This document shows, piece by piece, positions 1 through 10,567 of a DNA stretch of 64,000 bases. The stretch spans positions 62,001 to 126,000 of the forward strand of contig NZ_LPWF01000029.1 in the NCBI RefSeq assembly GCF_001723305.1, written 5' to 3'. A program made the position numbers and the translations under genes. The stretch's first letter is position 1; the number at the start of each line of letters is the position of its first letter. The notes beneath the pieces are model-generated. The model saw only the letters and a list, made by a program, of their open reading frames with translations. It ran no database searches and was not told the origin of the DNA. Source of the stretch: Methyloceanibacter superfactus. GTDB lineage: Bacteria > Pseudomonadota > Alphaproteobacteria > Rhizobiales > Methyloligellaceae.

Positions 1-998
1 GCGAGGAAGCCGCGGGCAAGATCGAAATAGGCACGGGCATCGTCGCGTATCTGCGCCGCGGTGCCCGCCTCCGCCGCGTCCGCGCGCAATAGCTCGACCT
101 TGGCGCGGATCATCGCCCGCAGCGACAAGAAGAACGGCAGCGCCGCGAGCCCCAGGAGGTTTCCCGAGCTGTCGCCGCCATCGAGATAGGCGTTGAGGAC
201 AGCATTGGCGTGGGGCCGAAGCCCGCGCTTGCCGAGATCCATCAGCAGAAAGGCGAGGTCGTAGAGGACATCGATGGTGGCGAGACTATCGTCGAACTCA
301 AGCGCGTCGAACAGCACCGGCCGGCCATCGATCTCCACGATGTTGCGCAAATGGAGATCCCCGTGGCAGTGGCGCACATAGCCGTCCTGCGCCCGCTCCC
401 GCAGCGTGCCGATCAAGGCCAAGAATGTCTCGCGGGTCCGGCGCGCCAAGTCTTGCGCCGCCTCCGTCCCAAATACGTCCGACCGTTCGGCCAAGACCGT
501 CTCATGATCGGCGACGACGCCGCGCAGCGGCCGCACGGCTTGATCGGCGGTCAGATCCCGATCCGCCGCCGCGTGCAAGGCGGCGATCGCCGTCGCCAGG
601 TCCCCCATGGCCTCGACCGGCAAGCGACCCCGTTCGGCCAAGCGGTCAAACAGGCCGTCTTGATCGAATCGGCGCATCACCAGCACCCATTCCACCACCG
701 TCCCGGCGCCACGAAGCTGTAAACCGCCGTCCGGCTGGGCGGTTACCGGTACGACCTCAAGATAGAGCTGAGGCGCGGTGCGGGTATTGAGGCGGAGCTC
801 GTTGACGCAGGCCGCATGGCGCTTCTCCAAAGTCGAAAAGTCGAGAAAGGGGTATTTGACGGCCCGTTTCACCTTATAGGCGAAGTCCCCGGCCAAGAAG
901 ACGAAGGAGGCGTGGGTCTCGATACAATCGACGGTTGCGGGCTCAAGGCTGTACGCCGCCGCCCCACCCAGGAAATTCAACACCTTTTTCTGTTGCAA
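1..998 (-). CDS. aminoglycoside phosphotransferase-like kinase, N-terminal part (3' end outside window)
   Basis: The gene runs leftwards off the window, so only about 332 codons are visible. The translation carries the phosphotransferase signature HCHGDLHLRN (H-G-D-L-H-x-x-N catalytic loop) followed by LFDALEFDDSLATID, the second metal-binding Asp region. The pattern LPFFLSLRAMIRAKVE near the window edge is typical of the bifunctional APH/AAA-ATPase family, whose C-terminal P-loop kinase half would lie outside. I start at a TTG (998) because the block AAGGGGGA lies about eight bases upstream; a GTG five codons in is an alternative. Substrate is unknown; these proteins are rarely true resistance enzymes. 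No frameshift is seen. Confidence 0.8.
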   Translation of the reverse strand, partial: MQQKKVLNFLGGAAAYSLEPATVDCIETHASFVFLAGDFAYKVKRAVKYPFLDFSTLEKRHAACVNELRLNTRTAPQLYLEVVPVTAQPDGGLQLRGAGTVVEWVLVMRRFDQDGLFDRLAERGRLPVEAMGDLATAIAALHAAADRDLTADQAVRPLRGVVADHETVLAERSDVFGTEAAQDLARRTRETFLALIGTLRERAQDGYVRHCHGDLHLRNIVEIDGRPVLFDALEFDDSLATIDVLYDLAFLLMDLGKRGLRPHANAVLNAYLDGGDSSGNLLGLAALPFFLSLRAMIRAKVELLRADAAEAGTAAQIRDDARAYFDLARGFL

Positions 999-1186
999 AC
1001 TCTGCGTCCCCCTTACGTTAACCATAGCATGACAATCCCGTGCCCCCAGAGACACAGAGGCCTTGAAAACACTCGTAAAACGCGAGGGCCCACTTGCCGC
1101 CAAAGGGTTAACTAGCTAACGTTTTTTGCGCGTGGGCGGATTTTGCGGGATCAACCGCAACGCTCCTCGGAAAGGCCGAGCGGAAT

Positions 1187-2527
1187 ATGAGGGTATGGGG
1201 AAAACTGGCAATCGCCATCGCGGTTGCCTGTCTCGTTGCGGGCGGGACGGTACCTACCTTCGCTGCGGAGGCCGGCCTGGAGTCACGCCGCGAGACCTTG
1301 TTGCGGGAAATGCTCGCGCGCCCCAACGACCTCGACCTCGCTTTTGAATATGCCAAGCTCTCCTCGGATGCCGGCGACTACGAAGGCGCCATCTCCACCA
1401 TGGAGCGCATGCTGATCTACGCGCCCAATACACCGCGCATTCAGCTCGAGCTTGGCATCCTCTATTACCGCCTCGGCGCCTATGACGTGGCGCGCAGCTA
1501 TTTCGAGCAGGTCTACGCCAATCCGAACGTGCCGCGCGACATCGCCGACCAAGTGCGTCTCTATATCCAGCAGCTTTCGATCGCCGCCGACCCGCCCGCC
1601 TTCTCCGCGTCGATCTTCAGCGCCATCCGCTACGAGACCAACGCCACGGCCGGTCCCGGCACCAACAGCGTCACGCTGAACGGCATCGACTTCACCCTCG
1701 ACGATCAGGCGGTGGGCAAGCCCGGCTGGAGCGCGCTGAATATCGGCACCCTGCACTACTCCTACGATTTGAAGAAGCAGGGCGACCGTATCGAGTTCGA
1801 CTTCCTCGCTTATTCGACGGCCTATTTCGACAACGACCTGTCGGACATCGATCTCGACTTCTTCGAGGTCACGCTCGGCCCCTCGTTCAACCTGAAGCGC
1901 TGGGGCATGAATTCGAGCCGGCTGTATGTCTACGCGATCGGCGATCTCGCCTATCTCGGCTACGACAACTATTTTCACGCGCCCGGCGCCGGTATCCGCT
2001 TCCTGAGCTTCGCCGCCGAGCGCAGCGTGCTCGATGCACGAATCGAGACCCGCATTCGCGAGTTCAACGACTCGAGCGAGCTGCCCACCAACTCGTTGCG
2101 CGACGGCCCCCAGACCCGGGTCGGCGCCACCTATTCCTATTACTTCACGCCCGGCTTCGTCGGCACCGTTCAAGGCTATGCCCAGCGCGAAGATGTCGAG
2201 GCGGACTTCTATTCCGATTGGGAAGTGGCCTTCTCCGGCGGCTTCGCCTGGACCTTCGCCAACCCGCTGTGGCAGGGCAAATATCCTTGGACCTGGCAGC
2301 TTGGCGGCGGAATGATTCGCCGGGACTACGACGATCCCGACCCGACCATCGACATCACCCAGGCCGAGCAGGACGATATTTGGTGGACCCGCACGGCCCT
2401 AGTGCTGCCGGTGGCCGAAACCTGGGCCCTGGTCCCACAGGTTGAATATCGCGATCAGAGTTCTAACTATGATATAAGGACGTTTGACAATCTGACCACT
2501 CTTCTCGGGGTGCAGAAGAGGTTCTGA
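1187..2527 (+). CDS. TPR plus outer-membrane beta-barrel protein, Slam / type XI secretion-like
   Basis: The protein has 446 residues. A signal peptide (about 1-27, cleaved near TFA/AEAG) precedes a helical TPR region at about 35-150 (FEYAKLSSDAGDYEGAIS, then LGILYYRLGAYDVARSYFEQ). About 290 residues follow of alternating aromatic/polar strands ending in a terminal Phe, the standard outer-membrane barrel ending. A periplasmic TPR domain followed by a C-terminal barrel is the layout of Slam (DUF560), the type XI secretion translocon, and the length is close to known Slams. The next gene starts four bases downstream and encodes a plausible cargo, which strengthens the call. Family membership is inferred from architecture and strand pattern; another TPR-barrel family is possible. 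Confidence 0.65.
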   Translation: MRVWGKLAIAIAVACLVAGGTVPTFAAEAGLESRRETLLREMLARPNDLDLAFEYAKLSSDAGDYEGAISTMERMLIYAPNTPRIQLELGILYYRLGAYDVARSYFEQVYANPNVPRDIADQVRLYIQQLSIAADPPAFSASIFSAIRYETNATAGPGTNSVTLNGIDFTLDDQAVGKPGWSALNIGTLHYSYDLKKQGDRIEFDFLAYSTAYFDNDLSDIDLDFFEVTLGPSFNLKRWGMNSSRLYVYAIGDLAYLGYDNYFHAPGAGIRFLSFAAERSVLDARIETRIREFNDSSELPTNSLRDGPQTRVGATYSYYFTPGFVGTVQGYAQREDVEADFYSDWEVAFSGGFAWTFANPLWQGKYPWTWQLGGGMIRRDYDDPDPTIDITQAEQDDIWWTRTALVLPVAETWALVPQVEYRDQSSNYDIRTFDNLTTLLGVQKRF

Positions 2528-2530
2528 GGG

Positions 2531-4331
2531 ATGACGGCAACATACTCGTCTGCTGACGTGGCCGGCTCGCGCGGGACGCGCACGGCTGCCCTTATGCTTG
2601 GCCTGGTTGTCGGGCTCACCGCCGGCCTTGGCGCGGCCGTCGGCCCGGCCCAAGCCGAGAAGGTTGGCGTCGCCGCGGCCGTCAATCCGGACGCCTTCTC
2701 CAGCCTGAGCGGCACGCCCAACAAGCAGCTCAGCATCGGCAAGAACATCTTCTACAGCGAGCGCATCAACACCACGGCGAGCGGCCTGGTGCAGGTGCTG
2801 CTGCTCGACGGCTCGACCTTCACGGTCGGCCCGAACTCCGATCTCGTCATCGACAAATTCGTCTACGACCCGAAGAAGAAGACCGGCGAGATGATCGCCA
2901 CCTTCTCCAAGGGCACCATGCGCTTCATCGGCGGCAAGCTCTCCAAGAACGAGGGCGGCGTCACGGTGAAGACGCCGTCGGGCGCGCTCGCCATCCGCGG
3001 CGGCATGTTCCAAGGCAGCACCTCGCGCGGGATCTACTCCTTCCTGTACGGCCACTCGCTCACCTTCAGCGGCCGTAACGGACAGTCCCAAACCATCTTC
3101 CAGCCCGGCTATTCGTTCGACTTCTCAGGGCACGGCTCCAATATCCGGCCGACAACCCGCGCCGATATCAATGCCATTCTTGTCGCCTTGACCAATAAGA
3201 ATACGAACTGGCAGGTCGGTGGAAATGATACGGCTCGCGCTGCAAGCGCGACCCCTGACGCGACTAATTTTTTCAGCGAGGGCGAGCCTGATGAGATTAT
3301 CAGCACTGCCACTGCGACGCGTCTGCAGGACGATATTCTAAATACGTTGGGCAAGCTCAAGACGGCGTCTACGCAGACCCCCACGGGCAACACTACGTCG
3401 CCCAATGGTGGAACGCCTGGAGGCGGGACACCTGGCGGCGAAGAAGAGCCGCCGGTTAGAACCTTTAACGGTTACGCTGCAGGATTCCGTTTGAATGGTT
3501 CTCGGGAACCAAGCTTGGTAGCGAATCTTTCGCCACAAGATTTTCAGCTAGCCCTGCCTCCGGATAGTCCCGACGGTGTCACCGCTGGCCTCAAAGTCAA
3601 GGAGTTTGACCCGACAAGTTTTCTCAAACTCCTTGCTGGTGGATTAGTATCGACGAGTTATGACATGAGCTTTGGCGGAGCGACTACGTCAATGACTATT
3701 CATTCTCCGCACCTAGCAACCCAGAAGCCGGTGTCGCAACACGGATCCTGGTTTGGGATATTACAACGACGGGTTCCGCTCAAGGCGCGATAGCAAGTGA
3801 CGTTTCCCCGGATGGGCTTTGCGAGTCGTGCGACTTCATCAAATGGGGCGCTTGGGCCAATACAATTAATTACAAATATGGGCCTTTTAAATTCACCGAT
3901 GCGCTGAATGGTTGGTGGGTCGCGGGCGACATCTCCTCTGATGACGATCTTTCACCTCTCCAGGGGGAAGCTACTTATCAGGGCCATGCGGTTGGTAATG
4001 TCGCCAACAAAATTGGGCGGCGAGAGTGGGAAAGATATGTCGCGACCGGCGACATGAATATGACCTGGAACTTCGGTACCCGGGACGGTCGGATTGACAT
4101 TACGAATTTCGACAATCGGAGTTTCGGGGGCCCGCTGTGCGGTGCAAATGTGTTGTGCAGCAATAACCAATTCGCTGGACCACTCTCCGGCGCGGGCGAC
4201 TTGAAGGGCGCCGCTATTGGTTCCTTCGTAAACAATGGTCCGGAAAAAGCTGCCGGGGTCATCGGCAACTTTGGTGTTGGAAACAACAACTGGAAGGCTA
4301 ACGGCATCTTCGGCGGAGCCGTGTGCCATAA
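2531..4331 (+). CDS. secreted FecR-domain protein with C-terminal TbpB-like barrel (frameshifted as read)
   Basis: A Sec signal peptide (cleaved after GPAQA, no lipobox Cys) leads into a FecR domain at about 45-200 with the hallmark DGSTFTVGPNSDLVIDKFVY and KTPSGALAIRGG. A Pro/Gly linker (GGTPGGGTPGGEEEPP) follows, then a C-terminal region. As read, the frame closes at 3793, but coding continues in another frame from about 3680 with barrel-like strands (GWWVAGDISSDDD, WNFGTRDGRIDITNF, GVGNNNWKANGIFGG). One missing G near 3679 joins the two. A second missing base near 4314 would give the natural ending GGSRVP and stop at 4331; without it the frame runs to 4404. Repeated short strands ending in GIFGG resemble the TbpB-type barrel of Slam cargo. 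The 3' half is AT-richer than its neighbours. The native ligand is unknown. Confidence 0.65.
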
Positions 4332-4469
4332 ACGTGCCGAGCAATCGGCCTTTTTACCTACCTACCCCTTGACCAGCCTCAAGGTCATTCCCTCGCAATC
4401 CTGAACAGTGATAGCCATCTCGCGCCTGCTCTCTTCGGGCGCCGTTTCCGCACGCTTAGGAGACTCCCC

Positions 4470-5250
4470 ATGCGCGCCACACCTCTTGCTTCTCTGGCGT
4501 TCGCCGCCGGCCTCGCCCTTCTCGTCCCCGGCATGGCCCTCGCCGAGCCCACCGAGATAACGATCCGTGTACTGAGCAAGGACGGCAAGTTCGTCGGCAC
4601 CAGCATGGGCGGCGCCCGCGTATTTTGCGCGACGCCGACACCGGAGAGATTCTAGCGCAAGGCGTCACGGCCGGCGGCACCGGCGACACCGCGCGCATCA
4701 TGCATGAAGACGGCGGCCGCCGTGCCACGCTCTCCGACGACAGCGCCGCCAAGTTCACCGCCACGCTCAATCTCGATGAGCCCCGATTGCTCGAGGCGGA
4801 GGTCATTGGGCCGCTCGCACAGCGCCAGAGCGCGGGCCGCGCCACCGCCACCCATTGGGTCGTGCCGGGCAAGAACATCACCGGCGGCGACGGCTGGGTC
4901 CTGGAGCTGCCTGGCTTCGTGGTCGACGTGCTGGCGCCGCCGGCCCATGTGAAGCTGCCGCCGGATACGAACACAGTGGCCGTGCGCGCCAACGTGGCGC
5001 TGATGTGCGGCTGCCCCATCGAGCCCGGCAAGCTGTGGGATGCCGACGCGCTGGAGGTCGGGGCGATTGTCATCCGCAATGGGAAGCGCTGCCCCCCCGT
5101 GGCGCTCAAATATGCCGGCGAAACCAGTCAGTTCTCGGGCAACATTTCCGTCTTCGGCGCAGGCTCTACGACGTCACGGTCTATGCTTATAACCCGGCCA
5201 ACGGCAATACCGGCGTGGACCGGACGACTTTCATTGTGGCAGAAAAATGA
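4470..5250 (+). CDS. secreted protein of unknown function between two FecR genes (two frameshifts)
   Basis: I do not recognise the family. The start at 4470 follows a Shine-Dalgarno-like AGGAGA and encodes a clear signal peptide ending in PGMALA. As read, the frame is lost at the run TTTT near 4626 and again at GGCTC near 5163; restoring one T and one C gives a continuous 260-residue protein. The mature part is beta-rich and Ig-like in feel, contains a CGC pair plus one more Cys (ALMCGCPIEPG, GKRCPP), and ends with VTVYAYNPANGNTG just before the stop. Its position between two FecR-domain genes suggests it belongs to the same envelope cassette, perhaps as a partner or second exported substrate; that is inference only. 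Confidence 0.55.
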
Positions 5251-5301
5251 ACGAGGAATCAGATACTTAAAGCGTAGGTTTGGGGGTTGCCCGCCCCCTT
5301 G

Positions 5302-5340
5302 CCCGTCCCCATATAGCCCTGGTCACGATTGGACGGGGAC
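5302..5340 (+). promoter_or_regulatory. possible hairpin masking the ribosome binding site of the second FecR gene
   Basis: CCCGTCC (5302-5308) can pair with GGACGGG (5331-5337), or GTCCCC (5305-5310) with GGGGAC (5335-5340). The right arm is the purine-rich block immediately before the ATG at 5343, so the fold would hide the ribosome binding site. In GC-rich DNA such short complementarity can be chance. Confidence 0.25.
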
Positions 5341-5342
5341 CC

Positions 5343-6315
5343 ATGCAAACATCAGTGATCCTGCCGACGTCGGCCGCTTTCGCGGCGCTCCTATTTTCGA
5401 GCCTTGCCGCCGAGCCGAGCCAGGCCGGAGAGAAGATCGGCGTCGCCGCCGCGGTCACCCCGCAAGCCACCAGCCAGCCGCCGGGCGGCGCGAGCAAAAC
5501 CCTCAAGATCGGCAAGTCCGTCGTCTACAACGAGCGCATCGCCACTTCTGCCAACGGCGTGGTGCAAGTGCTGCTGCTCGACGGCTCGACCTTCACGGTC
5601 GGCCCGGGCTCGGATCTCGTGATCGACAAATTCGTCTATAACCCCAGCACCGGAACGGGCGAGTTGGCCGCCAGCTTCTCGAAGGGCGCGCTGCGCTTTG
5701 TCGGCGGCAAGCTGTCCAAGAACGAGCCCGGCGTGAAGGTGAAGACTCCCGCCGGCACGCTGACCGTGCGCGGCGGCATCTTCCAAGGCATCGTGCGCAG
5801 TTCCAATCAGGCCGTGTTCGCGTTCGTGTTCGGCCACCATCTGTCGCTCAACCGCCATGGCCGCCGCTATACGCTCAACCAGTCCGGCAATCTCTTCGCC
5901 ATCGGCAATGCCGCGCGCCGATCATGCGGCCGACCAACGCCGCCGACACCAATCTCATTCTCGCCGCCGTCTCCGGGCGCAGCTTCGGCACGAAGCTCTA
6001 TCGGGTCAAAGGCACTGGCTGGCCGTTCTATTACGGCATCCAGCCCACCGGCCGGTACCCCGACGAGCCTTTCATCAAGGAGCTCTATTACGACGGGCCG
6101 TTCACGGGGCGTCTGACGCGCGTGCCGGTGCCGACGGTTCCGAATAATATCCCCCACGTCACGCCGCACACGCCGCCGCCGCCCATCACCAACCCGCTGC
6201 CCCCGGTCACGCATACTCCGAACATCACCGCGCTGCCCGAACTGCTAGCGAGGTCAGCCTCTCGGCCTCCGGCGTTCTCGAGCCCTTGCACCGCGGCCTC
6301 ATCGTTCCCAGATAA
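5343..6315 (+). CDS. second FecR-domain secreted protein (two frameshifts)
   Basis: This is a paralogue of the protein encoded at 2531. After a signal peptide ending in PSQA, the mature protein begins EKIGVAAAV (EKVGVAAAV in the first). The FecR core is nearly identical (LLLDGSTFTVGP, SDLVIDKFVYNP, GGKLSKNEPGVKVKTPAG). Restoring one base near 5915 and one C at GCGAGG (about 6248) gives 324 residues ending in RGLIVPR, stop at 6315. The C-terminal half differs: no linker and barrel, but a Pro-rich stretch (TPHTPPPPITNPLPP) and a short tail. It may lack the export handle, or be a structural partner of the first. The start at 5343 is preceded by GGACGGGGACCC. Confidence 0.6.
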
Positions 6316-6435
6316 TGGGACCGCGCGGCCCAGCCGGTCGTCGGGCCTGCCACTTGACCTGCCTCATTCTCTAAGGCTTTTGCTTGACGTTAACATCGGT
6401 CGGGCAAAGCGGACGGGAGACCACAGCGAGGCGCC

Positions 6436-6832
6436 ATGCGTGACCCAAAACATCTGATGTTCGCGGAGGCCTGCGCCCTCATCAAGCAGGCCGAGCAGCT
6501 TCACCGCCAGTTCTTCGAGCCGTCCCGCGAGGCGCGCGCACGGCCCGCTGGGAGCCGCCTGTCGATGTCTTCGAGACCGAGCGGGAGTTGACGATCATCA
6601 CGGCGCTTCCCGGTGTCGCACCCGAGGATGTCCGCGCCGAGATTGAAGGCCAGACCCTGATCATCACCGGCACGCGGCCCCTGCCGACCGCCGGGCGCCG
6701 CGCCAATATCGTGCGGCTCGAGATTCCCTACGGCCATTTCGAGCGGCGAATCTCACTGTCGCGCCGTCATCGAGCTGCGCCCGCGAACTGAAGAATGGTT
6801 GCCTGGTGCTCACCTTCACTAAGGCTGGCTAA
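6436..6832 (+). CDS. Hsp20/alpha-crystallin small heat-shock protein (two frameshifts)
   Basis: The restored 132-residue product has the Hsp20 layout: N-terminal MRDPKHLMFAEACALIKQAE, then WEPPVDVFETERELTIITALPGV and IEGQTLIITGTRPLP as the alpha-crystallin core, then RLEIPYGHFERRISL, and a closing LKNGCLVLTFTKAG. As read, the frame breaks at a CCC run near 6546 and again near 6778; one base added at each restores it. Hsp20 proteins hold unfolding proteins in a soluble state without ATP. The lon protease gene begins 22 bases downstream, so holdase and protease are probably cotranscribed as a protein-quality unit. Confidence 0.75.
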
Positions 6833-6854
6833 CCTTAAGACAGAAGTCCGGACC

Positions 6855-9291
<2,437 letters not shown>

Positions 9292-9298
9292 CCCCACC

Positions 9299-10237
9299 GT
9301 GCCCCCCGGCCCTGCCAAGCCAACCCATAAAGTCGGACTTGCACTTGGTAGCGGTGCGGCGCGCGGTTGGGCGCATATCGGCATCATCGATGGCCTCGTG
9401 GAGGCCGGCTTCAAGCCCAGCGTGATTTGTGGAGCGTCGATGGGGGCGCTGGTTGGCGCCGCATACGTGGCCGGCCGGCTGCCAAACTTGCGAAATTGGG
9501 CAGAGGCCGTGAGCTGGCGCGAGATCATGCGCCTCGTGGACATTCGCCTGTCCGGCGGCGGCGTGGTTGACGGCAAGCAGATTGTCACCTTCTTGCGCGG
9601 CCTGGACATCTCGGCACCCATCGAGAGCTACCCGAAGAAATTCGCCGCGATCGCCACCGATCTCGTGACCGGACGCGAGATCTGGCTGCAAACCGGTCCC
9701 ATCGACGACGCGGTACGCGGCGTCGATCACCTGCCCGGCATTTTCCGGCCCCATAAGATCGGCGATCAATGGTTGCTGGACGGCGGCTTGGTCAATCCCG
9801 TGCCGGTCTCGACCTGCCGCGCTCTGGGGGCCGAGATCATCATCGCCGTGAACCCCAACGGCGACCTCCTAGGCCGACGCTTCAAGGCCAAGCCTCCCAA
9901 GGCTGGCAGCGAATCCAAGCGTCCGTCCAATGACTTCTTCGCCCAGCTTCATAGTCAGATGCCGGCCTCGATCCGGCAGCAGATCGACGTTCTCGCGCCC
10001 AAGCTGCTGCAGCCGGAGGCGCGCAACCCCGGTTATTTCCAGGTGATCGCCACGGCCATCAACATCATGCAGGATCACATCACGCGCACCCGTCTTGCTG
10101 GCGAGCCACCGCACGTGCTGCTGGTGCCGCGCCTGGCGCATGTCGGACTGCTGGAGTTCAACCGCGCCAAGGAGGCGATCGACGAAGGCCGCGCCTGTGT
10201 CGAGCGCGCGCTGCCGACCTTGCGCGAGTATCTGTGA
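9299..10237 (+). CDS. patatin-like phospholipase
   Basis: This is a 312-residue cytoplasmic serine hydrolase of the patatin (RssA/YchK-like) type. The oxyanion loop GSGAARG lies at residues 17-23, the nucleophile elbow GASMG has Ser47, and the catalytic Asp is D161 in DGGLVNPVPV. The GTG start at 9299 is chosen since it directly follows the lon stop and leaves the usual short lead before the oxyanion loop. No signal peptide or membrane segment is visible. It would hydrolyse acyl-ester bonds in lipids; the physiological substrate is unknown. The segment VRGVDHLPG near residue 140 departs from the usual VRASxxLPG and could conceal a compensating indel pair. Confidence 0.85.
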   Translation: MPPGPAKPTHKVGLALGSGAARGWAHIGIIDGLVEAGFKPSVICGASMGALVGAAYVAGRLPNLRNWAEAVSWREIMRLVDIRLSGGGVVDGKQIVTFLRGLDISAPIESYPKKFAAIATDLVTGREIWLQTGPIDDAVRGVDHLPGIFRPHKIGDQWLLDGGLVNPVPVSTCRALGAEIIIAVNPNGDLLGRRFKAKPPKAGSESKRPSNDFFAQLHSQMPASIRQQIDVLAPKLLQPEARNPGYFQVIATAINIMQDHITRTRLAGEPPHVLLVPRLAHVGLLEFNRAKEAIDEGRACVERALPTLREYL

Positions 10238-10275
10238 GCGCGGGCATGTGGCCCGCGGCAAACCGGGAGCGAACC

Positions 10276-10560
10276 ATGAGAAGCATTTTCTGCGCATCGC
10301 TTACGTTGATGCTGATGCCGAGCGCCTACGCCGCCTCATTGCCGGGCGACAGCGCCGAGGGCAAGCGCTTGCTCGACGCGAACTGCATGGAGTGCCACCA
10401 AACCGATGTCTACACCCGCAAGGATCGCAGCGTTCAGTCGCTGGAGGGGTTGAAGGAGCAGGTGGCCAGCTGCACGCATATGGCAAAGAAGGACTTCTCC
10501 GCGAGCGAGATGCAGGACCTCATCAAATATCTGAACGATACGTTCTATCACTTCGAGTGA
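10276..10560 (+). CDS. small periplasmic class I cytochrome c
   Basis: A 94-residue protein with a signal peptide (cleaved near AYA/ASLPG) and one haem c attachment site CMECH (Cys37, Cys40, His41). The C-terminal helix QDLIKYLNDTFYHFE is typical of mono-haem cytochromes c. It would shuttle or accept electrons in the periplasm. It lies 38 bases after the patatin gene and converges on the cbb3 oxidase locus, so a role as an electron donor to cbb3 is possible but not shown. The axial sixth ligand is not obvious; CTHMAKKD contains a candidate Met. Confidence 0.8.
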   Translation: MRSIFCASLTLMLMPSAYAASLPGDSAEGKRLLDANCMECHQTDVYTRKDRSVQSLEGLKEQVASCTHMAKKDFSASEMQDLIKYLNDTFYHFE

Positions 10561-10567
10561 GCGCGCT

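Noticed and set aside
1105-1130. GTTAACTAGCTAAC followed by TTTTTT as a terminator
   Set aside because: Palindrome is imperfect and AT-only, and no plus-strand gene ends there.
6384-6400. TTGACGTTAACATC before hsp20 as a FixK site
   Set aside because: The left half TTGA is present but the right half TCAA is not.
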